Shown: piece after piece, positions 23,802-31,919 of the stretch
Layout of the letters: each line of letters starts with the position of its first letter
Numbering within the stretch: position 1 is the stretch's first letter
Origin: an uncultured Bacilli bacterium
GTDB lineage: Bacteria > Bacillota_I > Bacilli_A > RF39 > UBA660
NCBI GenBank assembly: GCA_944358705.1
Contig: CALVRR010000019.1
Location: 1-33,049 of the forward strand
Direction of reading: 5' to 3'
Length of the DNA: 33,049 nt
Translations under genes and position numbers: made by a program
Notes under the pieces: model-generated
Told to the model about the DNA's origin: nothing
Seen by the model: the letters and a program-made list of their open reading frames with translations, nothing else
The model's database searches: none

Positions 23802-24745
23802 TTTAAATTACAATCAAGACCAGTAACATAACTTAAATTACAAAATACTTGTTTTAAATCAATATCTTTATGATTTAAATAACGAAAACTGTCTTCTATT
23901 ATCTTTTTTGCTAACTTAAGTGATTTTGCATACAAATCATAAAAAGATTCATGACTTACCATAGAATACGTAGTAGGATTTCTCCATACACGATGATCAA
24001 AATTTAAAAAATCAAACTTAGTATTCAAAGAACAGTGATAACTGACATATTCAAAACGAAAACAACGTTTACTAGTAAAAGTATCTGCTAATTTATAAAA
24101 AAACTTTTTCACCCCGTAACGATCTTGTCGAAATACTCTAAGAGAAAATTTCATATCTTTTAAAGACTGATAATAAATACGATCCATATGAGAAATTTCA
24201 AAAACATTTTGAAAAGCAAATGCAATACTTTTCTTTAATTCTGAAGAAAACGGATGTAAATCAAAACAAAAATCACAAATAGGAAAGGAATAAGGATTTT
24301 TCTTTTCTCTTTTTAATATTAAATAATTATCTAAATAAGTTTCCATCAATAAATGTAGATTATTGTATTTATAAGTGTCTGGCTGGTGTTTATTAAATTT
24401 TCCAGTCTTATAAAAAACATAGGGATGAACAGTAGCATCCAAAACATAATGACAGATAAAACCACACAGAAAAGAACAAGTATCTATATCCTGATCTAAG
24501 TGATTTTCTCTTATATAAGAAAGAAGAGTGAGAAAAAACATTTGTGAGTTCGTAGTATGAAAAATACGTTGAAGATTACGAATGTTTTTCCCTCTTTTGA
24601 TAGAAAATAAGTGATAAAAAATAAAAGAATCCGTACTTTGTCCAAACATTCGAACTCTAGATACCGAAAGTCTATTTTTAATTTCTTCAGGCAAGATGTC
24701 ATAAACATCACTAGCAAAATAAGCATGTGTAACACTGGCTGGCAT
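23774..24745 (-). CDS. Zinc-dependent phospholipase C-like protein
   Basis: This 323-residue protein opens MPASVTHAYFASDVYDILP and contains FGQSTDSFIFY and GFICHYVLDATVHPYVF, the His/Asp pattern of the zinc-dependent phospholipase C (PF00882) family. It has no signal peptide, unlike secreted clostridial alpha-toxins, so an intracellular hydrolase is more likely. The start at 24745 (MPASVTH) follows GGAGGT by 5 nt. An in-frame ATG at 24787 lies inside the promoter and is rejected. It is divergent from the Abi gene and upstream of the SpoIID-like gene on the same strand. Substrate unknown. Confidence 0.8.
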   Translation of the reverse strand: MPASVTHAYFASDVYDILPEEIKNRLSVSRVRMFGQSTDSFIFYHLFSIKRGKNIRNLQRIFHTTNSQMFFLTLLSYIRENHLDQDIDTCSFLCGFICHYVLDATVHPYVFYKTGKFNKHQPDTYKYNNLHLLMETYLDNYLILKREKKNPYSFPICDFCFDLHPFSSELKKSIAFAFQNVFEISHMDRIYYQSLKDMKFSLRVFRQDRYGVKKFFYKLADTFTSKRCFRFEYVSYHCSLNTKFDFLNFDHRVWRNPTTYSMVSHESFYDLYAKSLKLAKKIIEDSFRYLNHKDIDLKQVFCNLSYVTGLDCNLKKELKYFEF

Positions 24746-24775
24746 AGCATACCTCCTTAAGAAAAGACTAATTTC

Positions 24776-24833
24776 ATTATAACACACAAATTCACAAAAA
24801 TTTCATACTTTTAAACACAGAATATGGTATAAT
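24776..24833. promoter_or_regulatory. Divergent extended -10 promoters for the phospholipase-like and Abi genes
   Basis: Minus strand: TGTTATAAT, with -10 at 24781 to 24776. Plus strand: TGGTATAAT, with -10 at 24828-24833. Both have the extended TGn element, and neither has a good -35 box. The plus-strand transcript would start only about 10 nt before the Abi ATG, still including GGTGAG. Confidence 0.6.
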
Positions 24834-24850
24834 CAATAATAGGTGAGATT

Positions 24851-25801
24851 ATGATAGAAAAGCAGTTTAAAAATTTAGACGAACAGATAGAAATATTTAA
24901 ACATAAGGGATTAGTAATCCATGATGAAGACTATGCCAAACAAGTCTTATTAAGAGAAAATTATTTTTTTCTAAATGGATATCGTCATCTTTTTTACAAA
25001 TCAGAAACAGAAAAAGAATTTATAAAAGGAACTACTTTTGAAGAGTTATATAGTTTGTTTTTATTTGATCGTTCTTTTCGAAATGTCCTATTTAAATATT
25101 TGTTAGTCATTGAAAATAACTTAAAATCAATTACATCTTATCAGTTATCAAAAAAATATGGATATAGAGAACGAGATTACTTAAAAGCAAAAAACTTTAC
25201 ACATAACCCAGAAAAACAACGCCAAGTAAATGACCTACTAAAAAAGATGAAAAGGCAAATTCGCATCAATGGAAGTCAACATTCGGCTACACTACACTAT
25301 GTATCAAATTATGGTTATATTCCTTTATGGATTTTAGTAAAAGTATTATCTTTTGGTATCGTCAGTGAAATGTTTTCTATCTTAAAACCAGAAGACCAAC
25401 AAGAAATCTGTAAAGTATATAATATAGATGTAGATGACCTTTTGGTGTACCTACCAATACTTGCCAATTATAGAAACTTATGTGCTCATGAAGATATTCT
25501 TTATGAAAATAGAACGCAAAAACAAATCGATGATACCATCTATCACCAAATATTAGATATTCCAAAAGAAAATGGGGAATATATATATGGTAAGTCAGAT
25601 GTGTTTGCTCTTCTAATAATTATGCGTCAATTATTAATTTCGGAAGATTTTAAAAATATGATGATGGAATTAGAAAATGTAGTTCAAACATTAAATTATA
25701 ATTTGACAACGATAAAAATAGAAAAAGTATTAAATAGAATGGGATTCCCACAAAATTGGACAGATTTAGCTGGAATCGAAAGGAGCGTAGATAAAGAATG
25801 A
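24851..25801 (+). CDS. Abi family protein (Abi_2, HEPN RNase motif)
   Basis: This 316-residue protein belongs to the AbiD/AbiF (Abi_2) abortive-infection family. Diagnostic parts are the N-terminal FKHKGLVIHDEDYAKQVL, NYFFLNGYRHLFYK, LFLFDRSFRNVLFKYLLVIE, and the HEPN motif NYRNLCAH with Arg208 and His213 (Rx4H). HEPN proteins of this kind are usually RNases that act on infection. GGTGAG precedes the ATG. Its last four bases (ATGA) overlap the start of an HtrA protease gene, so the two are translated together; I know of no standard pairing of this kind. No room exists for the noncoding RNA found beside some abiF genes, at least upstream. Confidence 0.88.
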   Translation: MIEKQFKNLDEQIEIFKHKGLVIHDEDYAKQVLLRENYFFLNGYRHLFYKSETEKEFIKGTTFEELYSLFLFDRSFRNVLFKYLLVIENNLKSITSYQLSKKYGYRERDYLKAKNFTHNPEKQRQVNDLLKKMKRQIRINGSQHSATLHYVSNYGYIPLWILVKVLSFGIVSEMFSILKPEDQQEICKVYNIDVDDLLVYLPILANYRNLCAHEDILYENRTQKQIDDTIYHQILDIPKENGEYIYGKSDVFALLIIMRQLLISEDFKNMMMELENVVQTLNYNLTTIKIEKVLNRMGFPQNWTDLAGIERSVDKE

Positions 25802-26910
25802 AGAAAAAAGAAAATGTAAAAACAATATTTTTAATAGTTTTCTCCTTTGTCATGGGAGGAATTATCATGTTTGCTCTACTAAAATGGACACCCTTAGTAA
25901 GTGAAGTGTTAGGAACTAGTGGAGAAACTATGGTAACAAGAAATGATACCCAGGTATATGAGAAAAACTCTTTGGCTGCAGCCGTAGATAAAATCTATAA
26001 TGCCGTTGCTATGGTATCTGCTTACCAAGAAGATACTCTAACCTCTACAGGTTCTGCCTTTGTATATAAGACAGATAATAAATATGGATATTTATTAACA
26101 AATTATCATGTAGTAGATGGTGCAGACAAAGTGGTACTTACTATGTCAGATGATACAGAAACCGAAGCAACCGTTTTAGGTGGAGATGAATATTTAGACT
26201 TAGCTGTATTAAGAGTAGATAAAAGTAATGTATCGATGGTTGCCAATATTGGAACCAGTGAAGATATGAAGTTAGGAGATACAGTGTTCACCGTAGGAAC
26301 TCCAATGGGAGAAGAATATCGTGGAACAGTAACTTCTGGAATTCTTTCAGGAAAAGACCGTATGGTATCTGTTAGTGTATCAAATAGTAGCAGTAGTGAT
26401 TGGATTATGCGTGTATTACAATTTGATGCATCCATTAACCCTGGAAATAGTGGAGGACCATTATTAAATGCGAACGGAGAAGTAATTGGTATTTGTTCCT
26501 TAAAATTAGTAGATGACGAAATTGAAGGTATGGGATTTGCCATTCCGATAGAATATGCCATGAATCATATTGAGTCTTTAGAAAATGGAGAAGAAATTGA
26601 TTGGCCAGTATTAGGAGTATCTATGATAAATGCCAATGATACAACAGCACTTTATCGAAATGGTATTAATGTTGATAGAAATATTACCGAAGGAGTAGTT
26701 GTAGTACAAGCAGAAAAAGGTTCTGGTGCCTATGACGCAGGATTAACAACAGGTGATGTAATCACCAAAATTGATGGAAAAGATGTAGAAGATTCGGCTT
26801 ACTTAAGATATGAATTATATCAACATCAAGCAGGAGATACTATTAAAATTACATATATTAGAAATAACAAAGAACATACAGTAAATGTAAAATTAGGTTC
26901 TAGTAAATAG
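25798..26910 (+). CDS. Membrane-anchored HtrA/DegP-type serine protease with PDZ domain
   Basis: This 370-residue trypsin-like protease has one N-terminal membrane segment (about residues 9-28). The catalytic triad is His104 (NYHVVDG), Asp134 (YLDLAVL) and Ser218 (NPGNSGGPL), all intact. A single PDZ domain (about 270-365) includes GSGAYDAGLTTGDVITKIDG. HtrA proteases degrade misfolded envelope proteins, and some act as stress sensors. The ATG overlaps the Abi gene by 4 nt, and an AGGAG lies 9-10 nt upstream. It is followed by a strong terminator. A housekeeping role is likely, but the coupling to a defence-type gene leaves open a linked function. Confidence 0.95.
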   Translation: MKKKENVKTIFLIVFSFVMGGIIMFALLKWTPLVSEVLGTSGETMVTRNDTQVYEKNSLAAAVDKIYNAVAMVSAYQEDTLTSTGSAFVYKTDNKYGYLLTNYHVVDGADKVVLTMSDDTETEATVLGGDEYLDLAVLRVDKSNVSMVANIGTSEDMKLGDTVFTVGTPMGEEYRGTVTSGILSGKDRMVSVSVSNSSSSDWIMRVLQFDASINPGNSGGPLLNANGEVIGICSLKLVDDEIEGMGFAIPIEYAMNHIESLENGEEIDWPVLGVSMINANDTTALYRNGINVDRNITEGVVVVQAEKGSGAYDAGLTTGDVITKIDGKDVEDSAYLRYELYQHQAGDTIKITYIRNNKEHTVNVKLGSSK

Positions 26911-26936
26911 GCAGTACATAAGGTATTGCCTTTTTT
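26910..26936 (+). terminator. Terminator after htrA
   Basis: 8-bp stem GGCAGTAC/GTATTGCC with one G-T pair (26910-26917 with 26923-26930), 5-nt loop, six T residues. A second weaker hairpin, AGAAAG/CTTTCT with T-run, lies at 26963-26986. Confidence 0.88.
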
Positions 26937-27020
26937 ATTGATAAAAATACATAGTTAGAACCAGAAAGAAGTAATCCTTTCTTTTTATTTGTAAATAATC
27001 TACTCAAAAATTATATTTTG

Positions 27021-27029
27021 TGATATAAT
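27021..27029 (+). promoter_or_regulatory. Extended -10 promoter for corA
   Basis: TGATATAAT (27021-27029) is a TGn-extended perfect -10; no clear -35 box. The start codon is 31 nt downstream. Confidence 0.55.
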
Positions 27030-27060
27030 ATACTAGTTTAAAAAGGAAGGGAGTGTTACT

Positions 27061-28002
27061 ATGTTAAAAATATATAAAACTAGCGCAGTAGAAAAGAAAG
27101 CCAGAAAAGTAAAGAAGATGACTTCCGATTGCTGGATAGACCTAATTATGCCAGCACCAGACGAAATTGATAAAGTAGCGAATAGAACAGGAGTAGAGAA
27201 AGAACTAATCATGAAACTACTAGATACGGAAGAATTACCAAGAGTAGAACAAGAAGACAATGCGACCCTAATTGTTATTGATATTCCTTATCTAGAAAGT
27301 GAAGGAGAACATAAATATAAAACTTATCCATTAGGTATAATTATTACAAACAATAACTATATTATTACCGTTTCTGTAAAGAAAACAACCCTTTTAAATG
27401 ACTTTAAAAGAAACAAAGTAAAAGACTTTCGAACAGCGAAAAAGACAAGATTTTTAATACAAATTTTATTAAAAAGTGCATCCACTTATTTAAAAGCCCT
27501 AAAAGAAATCAACTCTGATATTGAAGCCAAAGAAAAAGTATTAAAAAAATCAACCGAAAATAAAGATTTAATAGAATTACTAGAAATAGAAAAAACCCTA
27601 GTATATTTCATGACTTCTCTAAAAGCCAATGATGCTGTACTTGAAAAATTAGCCAAGGGAATTATTTTACCATTATACGAAGGGGACTTAGATTTGTTAG
27701 AAGATGCAATCATTGAAAATAAACAAGCAATTGAGATGAGTGGAATCTATCGTGACATCTTATCCTCTGTAACCGATACTTACGCAACTATTATTTCGAA
27801 CAACTTAAACATTGCTATGAAATTTTTAGCAGCAGCAACCATTGTTTTATCCGTACCAACGATGATTTCTTCCTTCTTAGGAATGAATGTTTCCCTAGGA
27901 CCAATTGGAGAAATTAGCAATGCTTTTGTTATTATTGTGTTATTAGCTGTAATAGTATCATTAGTGGTTGCTTTATTGTTAAAAAAGAAAAATATGCTAT
28001 AA
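27061..28002 (+). CDS. corA: CorA-family magnesium/divalent cation transporter
   Basis: This 313-residue protein has the CorA layout: a long cytoplasmic N-terminal domain with the LDTEELPRVEQEDN block, an extended helical stalk (about 160-250), and two C-terminal membrane helices. The signature GMN is at 274-276 (LGMNVSLGP), which forms the selectivity filter of the pentameric channel. The basic end KKKNML is cytosolic. GGGAG lies upstream of the ATG. Single gene with own promoter and terminator. Confidence 0.95.
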   Translation: MLKIYKTSAVEKKARKVKKMTSDCWIDLIMPAPDEIDKVANRTGVEKELIMKLLDTEELPRVEQEDNATLIVIDIPYLESEGEHKYKTYPLGIIITNNNYIITVSVKKTTLLNDFKRNKVKDFRTAKKTRFLIQILLKSASTYLKALKEINSDIEAKEKVLKKSTENKDLIELLEIEKTLVYFMTSLKANDAVLEKLAKGIILPLYEGDLDLLEDAIIENKQAIEMSGIYRDILSSVTDTYATIISNNLNIAMKFLAAATIVLSVPTMISSFLGMNVSLGPIGEISNAFVIIVLLAVIVSLVVALLLKKKNML

Positions 28003-28025
28003 AACATCAAAAGGATGTTTTTTTT
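28001..28025 (+). terminator. Terminator after corA
   Basis: Stem AAAACATC/GATGTTTT (28001-28008 with 28014-28021), loop AAAAG, T-run to 28025. It starts within the corA stop. Confidence 0.9.
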
Positions 28026-28051
28026 ATGTAAAATAGGAAAGAATATAAAGG

Positions 28052-28088
28052 GAAGTATTGACTTAAAGCAAGGTAGAAGTATTAAAAT
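28052..28088 (+). promoter_or_regulatory. Promoter and 8-bp direct repeat before the ABC exporter
   Basis: TTGACT (28058-28063) is the best -35 in the window; the likely -10 is TAAAAT (28083-28088) at a 19-nt spacing. GAAGTATT occurs twice (28052-28059 and 28076-28083), 24 nt apart start to start, overlapping both promoter boxes. This may be a regulator site. Confidence 0.5.
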
Positions 28089-28109
28089 ATATAGTAAGGA
28101 GGGAATAGG

Positions 28110-28838
28110 ATGATAGAAGTTAAAAATGTAACAAAAATATTCAATGAAACAAATAAAGCCGTAGATAATATTTCTTTTGAAGTAAAACCAGGAGAAATTG
28201 TAGGTTTTATTGGACCCAACGGAAGTGGAAAAACGACAACATTAAAATTACTAACAGGAATTTATCAAAAAGATCAAGGGACTATCAAAGTAGCAGGATA
28301 TGATATTGACAAAGAACCACTAGAAGCAAAGAAAAATATTGGTTATATTTCAGATAGTCCAGATATGTTTTTACGATTGAAAGGAATCGAGTTCTTAAAT
28401 TTAATTGCGGATATATATGAAGTTAGCACAACAAAAAGAAAAGAACGAATCAAAGAATTAACGAAAGCGTTTGGACTAGAAGATATCTTAGATTCAGAAA
28501 TGATTAGTTATTCTCATGGAATGCGTCAGAAAATGATGGTAATAGCAGCCCTTATCCATGAACCAGATGTATGGATACTAGACGAACCATTAATAGGCTT
28601 AGACCCAGAATCCGCACATCAGCTAAAAGAAATGATGAAAAGTCATGCAAAAAAAGGACATGCAGTTCTATTTTCTACCCATGTCTTAGAAGTAGCAGAA
28701 AAATTATGTGATAGGGTACTAATTATTAAAGAAGGAAAATTAATTTATCAAGGAACGCTAAAAGACTTAAAGAAAAAATACACGAAAAAAGACTTAGAAG
28801 AAATTTTCTTAAGGATGGTTCAAGATGAAAATGTATAA
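28110..28838 (+). CDS. ABC transporter ATP-binding protein
   Basis: This 242-residue ATPase energises the membrane protein encoded next. Walker A is GPNGSGKT (35-42). The signature is altered to SHGMR near 135-139, common in drug-export and ABC-2 types. Walker B is WILDEP, followed by GLDP and the switch His in FSTHVLE. All catalytic residues are intact, in contrast to the ABC pair at 3448-5027. AAGGAGGG precedes the ATG. It overlaps the permease gene by 14 nt. The substrate is unknown; a bacteriocin, drug or lipid exporter is possible. Confidence 0.93.
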   Translation: MIEVKNVTKIFNETNKAVDNISFEVKPGEIVGFIGPNGSGKTTTLKLLTGIYQKDQGTIKVAGYDIDKEPLEAKKNIGYISDSPDMFLRLKGIEFLNLIADIYEVSTTKRKERIKELTKAFGLEDILDSEMISYSHGMRQKMMVIAALIHEPDVWILDEPLIGLDPESAHQLKEMMKSHAKKGHAVLFSTHVLEVAEKLCDRVLIIKEGKLIYQGTLKDLKKKYTKKDLEEIFLRMVQDENV

Positions 28839-30504
28839 AAATCTAGTAAGAACCTTTCTTCTATCAGGAGAAATGCCAAAGTCAGAAAAGAAAAATAAAG
28901 TAAAGTTTTATTTAACTTTAGGAATTATATCAACCATTTTTATTTTTATCCCATGCTTTATATTAATGGCATTTCTAGTAGGGATAACAACCGATGGAAT
29001 TAGAGAAGAAATCATATCCAATATCGCTTATCAAGGAAACATTGGAAACGGACTATTATTAGTAATCCAATTTATTTGTATTTTTTCTATGATTTTTGGT
29101 TTTAACATAATTTTAAATACTTTCTATTTCTCAGGAGATATTGAACATGTATTACCTTTACCAATAAAGCCAAAGATGTTAATTTCTTCTAAATTTATGG
29201 CAGTACTAATAAGTGAAAGTATTATGGAATTTCTATTCTTAATCGCTGCATTTTTAGGTTTTTTAATAGTAAACGGATTTAATATACTAGACATTTTAAT
29301 GAGTATTATCGGAGTCTTAACATTACCAATTCTACCATTAGTATACTGTGGTATTATTGCTTTATTAATCATGAGGTTTACCAAGTTAATAAAGAATAGA
29401 AACAATATATTAACATTAGTATTACTAGGTATTATGATAGTAATTGGTATGGTTGCGATAGGGTATTTAAATAATGATAGTATTACAGAATTTATTCATT
29501 TACTAGCGGCAGGAGAAGTAGGATTCTTAGATATCATGAACTATATTTTCCCAAGTACTTATTTCTTAGTAGAAGCCGTTACTAATACCAATATAGGGGC
29601 ATTTATTATATACTTGTTAATCAATGTTTTTGCCTACCTAGTGTTTATGTTGTTAGCAGATAAACTATATATTCCTGGAGTAAAAAAGATTAGTAGTAAT
29701 GCAGATCATAACCAAAGAAAACTAGAAGAAACCATAAAAGAGGCCAAAAAATCTAGTTATATAAAATCTTATATAGAAAAAGAACTAAAAATATTAGTAA
29801 GGACACCATCTTTCTTTAGTAACTGCATCTTAAGTAATTTATTATGGCCAATTATTATTATTTTAATCTATTTAATTCAAGGACAAGATAATATAATTAT
29901 AGAATTTGTAAATCACTATAAACAAGGAGAATCCTTGGGACTATTAGTAGTATTTATTTCGATATTTGCCATTTCAGCAATTCTAACAACCGCAAATAGT
30001 ATTGCTTCAAGTTCTATTTCGAGAGAAGGAAAACATTTCCCATTCATGAAGTATATTCCCATGGATTATAAAACACAATTAAATATTAAAACACTAATAT
30101 CAATAATTATTAGTTTTGGCTTTAATTTTATCTATCTTTTAATAATTTGCTATTTTCTAGAAGCAAGTTTTATAGATTTTTTAGTATTTACCTTAGTATC
30201 TTTCTTATCATGTGTATTCTTTACTTATTTAGGAATTTATTTAGATACTATCAACCCAAAACTTATCTGGGAAGATGAATTAAATGCTTTAAGAGGAAAT
30301 GAAAACACTTTCTTCTCTATGGCAATTTCTATGATAATAGCAACCATATTAGGAGGAGGAATTTATTATTTAAACAAAGTAGTTTTAATCCCTCTTTCTA
30401 TATTAAAAACAATGCTAATAATCATATTATTCATGGGAACAATATTAATTTATTATAAAGTAATGAACAAAGGAATAAAAAATATAGAAGAAGTAGAAAT
30501 TTAA
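28825..30504 (+). CDS. ABC-2-type exporter membrane protein
   Basis: This 559-residue protein has about ten to twelve hydrophobic segments, with long cytoplasmic parts near residues 280-330 and 385-420. It resembles the large putative ABC exporters paired with a separate ATPase in Firmicutes. The start at ATG 28825 overlaps the ATPase gene by 14 nt; ATG 28831 is an alternative. A Glu/Lys-rich stretch with YIEKELKILVRTP near 312-325 is typical of the amphipathic segment of such permeases. It ends at a strong terminator. Substrate not predictable. Confidence 0.85.
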   Translation: MKMYKNLVRTFLLSGEMPKSEKKNKVKFYLTLGIISTIFIFIPCFILMAFLVGITTDGIREEIISNIAYQGNIGNGLLLVIQFICIFSMIFGFNIILNTFYFSGDIEHVLPLPIKPKMLISSKFMAVLISESIMEFLFLIAAFLGFLIVNGFNILDILMSIIGVLTLPILPLVYCGIIALLIMRFTKLIKNRNNILTLVLLGIMIVIGMVAIGYLNNDSITEFIHLLAAGEVGFLDIMNYIFPSTYFLVEAVTNTNIGAFIIYLLINVFAYLVFMLLADKLYIPGVKKISSNADHNQRKLEETIKEAKKSSYIKSYIEKELKILVRTPSFFSNCILSNLLWPIIIILIYLIQGQDNIIIEFVNHYKQGESLGLLVVFISIFAISAILTTANSIASSSISREGKHFPFMKYIPMDYKTQLNIKTLISIIISFGFNFIYLLIICYFLEASFIDFLVFTLVSFLSCVFFTYLGIYLDTINPKLIWEDELNALRGNENTFFSMAISMIIATILGGGIYYLNKVVLIPLSILKTMLIIILFMGTILIYYKVMNKGIKNIEEVEI

Positions 30505-30524
30505 AGTCCGTTAGGACTTTTTTC
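30503..30524 (+). terminator. Terminator after the ABC exporter
   Basis: Stem AAAGTCC/GGACTTT (30503-30509 with 30514-30520), loop GTTA, T-run. It overlaps the stop codon. Confidence 0.88.
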
Positions 30525-30553
30525 TTGTCTTAAAACATAAAGTTTGTTAAAAT
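30525..30553 (+). promoter_or_regulatory. Promoter for the CcdA-TlpA gene
   Basis: TTGTCT (30525-30530), 17-nt spacer, TAAAAT (30548-30553) with TGT before it (extended -10). The -35 begins at the end of the terminator T-run. Confidence 0.65.
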
Positions 30554-30583
30554 GTATTAGACGTAATGATTAGGAGGTAGAAA

Positions 30584-31804
30584 ATGAGCTTTTTAATACA
30601 ATCTGCAACTGTTTTATTAGAAGGTCTAATTTCTTTCTTTTCTCCATGCGTAATACCGTTATTACCATTATATATGGGGTATCTTGCTGGAGGAGCAAAA
30701 GAAAAAACCAAAGATGGAAAAATTATTTATAAAAGAAAAAGAGTATTTTTATACACACTATTTTTTGTCTTAGGAATTTCTATGTCTTTTTTTATCCTAG
30801 GCCTATCATTTACAGCCTTAGGAAGTTTCTTTAAAGAATATAAAACAATAATTGCAATTATTGGTGGAATAATTATTATAATATTAGGTCTTTTCCAATT
30901 AAAAATTATAAAGTTTAGCTTTCTACAAAAAGAAAAGAAATTAAAATTAAATATCAACCCCAATAAAATGAATCCAATAGTAGCATTCCTAATGGGCTTT
31001 TTATTTAGCTTTGCTTGGACCCCGTGTGTTGGTCCAGCACTATCTTCTGTATTGATTATGGCAAGCAGTGCCGGAAGTATGTTACTTGGAAATTTATTAG
31101 TTTTAATTTATGCCATTGGTTTTATTATTCCATTTTTAATATTAGGATTATTTACAGGAGAAGTATTAAACTTTTTAAAGAAAAAACAAAATATATTGGA
31201 AAGAGTAGTACAAATTGGTGGAATATTACTAGTATTAGTAGGAAGTTTTATTCTAATTACAAATATTGATTTTGAACAATCTTCAAAACTAGAACAAAAT
31301 TGTGGAATTGACGAAGAAACAGGACTAGCTAGTTGCAAAGACAATACAATTTCACCATCAAATAAAAAAGCAAATTATAAAGTAGAAAAGTTTATTCTAA
31401 AAGATCAAAATGGTAAAACACATGACTGGAAAGACTATAAGAATAAAACAGTATTACTTCATTTTTGGTCTACGGACTGTATCGCCTGTAAAAAAGAATT
31501 AAAAGAATTAGAAAAATTGTATAACTACTACAATAAAAATAAAGAAGAGGTGGTATTATTATCTATAGTTTCACCAAAGTTGGAACATAAAAGCAAAAAA
31601 CAAATAAAGAAATTTATAGAAAAAAGAGATATATCTTTCCCAGTATTAATGGATGAAACAGGAGAGTTTTTTTCAAAGTTTGAAATAATATCTTATCCTA
31701 ATTCCTTTATTGTAAAAGATTCTGTAATAAAACTTACAATTCCAGGGGCAAGCACTTATGAGAAATTAACAGAATCTGTGGAAAAGATAAAAAAGGAGAA
31801 ATAA
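30584..31804 (+). CDS. Fusion of CcdA/DsbD transmembrane domain and TlpA-like thioredoxin
   Basis: This 406-residue protein passes reducing power across the membrane. Residues 1-230 are a CcdA-type six-helix domain with the paired redox cysteines Cys22 (FSPCVIP) and Cys148 (TPCVGP). A linker (about 235-265) contains two extra cysteines (NCGIDE, ASCKD). Residues 268-406 form an extracytoplasmic TlpA/ResA-type thioredoxin with CIAC (Cys299, Cys302) and a cis-Pro region SYPNSF. Such fusions keep secreted cysteine proteins or peroxide defences reduced. AGGAGGT precedes the ATG. Single gene with own promoter and terminator. Confidence 0.93.
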   Translation: MSFLIQSATVLLEGLISFFSPCVIPLLPLYMGYLAGGAKEKTKDGKIIYKRKRVFLYTLFFVLGISMSFFILGLSFTALGSFFKEYKTIIAIIGGIIIIILGLFQLKIIKFSFLQKEKKLKLNINPNKMNPIVAFLMGFLFSFAWTPCVGPALSSVLIMASSAGSMLLGNLLVLIYAIGFIIPFLILGLFTGEVLNFLKKKQNILERVVQIGGILLVLVGSFILITNIDFEQSSKLEQNCGIDEETGLASCKDNTISPSNKKANYKVEKFILKDQNGKTHDWKDYKNKTVLLHFWSTDCIACKKELKELEKLYNYYNKNKEEVVLLSIVSPKLEHKSKKQIKKFIEKRDISFPVLMDETGEFFSKFEIISYPNSFIVKDSVIKLTIPGASTYEKLTESVEKIKKEK

Positions 31805-31840
31805 AATATCCACACAAATTGTGGATATTTTTGTTTTTTT
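31805..31840 (+). terminator. Terminator after the CcdA-TlpA gene
   Basis: 10-bp stem AATATCCACA/TGTGGATATT (31805-31814 with 31820-31829), loop CAAAT, then a T-run interrupted by one G. The strongest hairpin in the window. Confidence 0.92.
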
Positions 31841-31859
31841 CTAGTAGATAAGATATAAT
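31831..31859 (+). promoter_or_regulatory. Promoter for the GH25 gene
   Basis: TTGTTT (31831-31836), 17-nt spacer, TATAAT (31854-31859). The -35 is inside the terminator T-run. Confidence 0.7.
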
Positions 31860-31919
31860 AATATAATAAAAGGAATATAACCGAACGTAGATAAAATAGA
31901 ATAGAATTAGAGGTGATTT

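Noticed and set aside
23774..24745. Secreted alpha-toxin-like phospholipase
   Set aside because: No signal peptide is present at the supported start and the C-terminal toxin domain is absent.
24746..24850. Noncoding RNA beside the Abi gene, as reported for some abiF loci
   Set aside because: The 105-nt gap is filled by two divergent promoters and two ribosome-binding sites; no separate structured RNA fits.
26963..26986. Small regulatory RNA or attenuator suggested by a hairpin and T-run between htrA and corA
   Set aside because: The stem is 6 bp of A/T-rich sequence with no promoter of its own; a backup terminator for htrA explains it.
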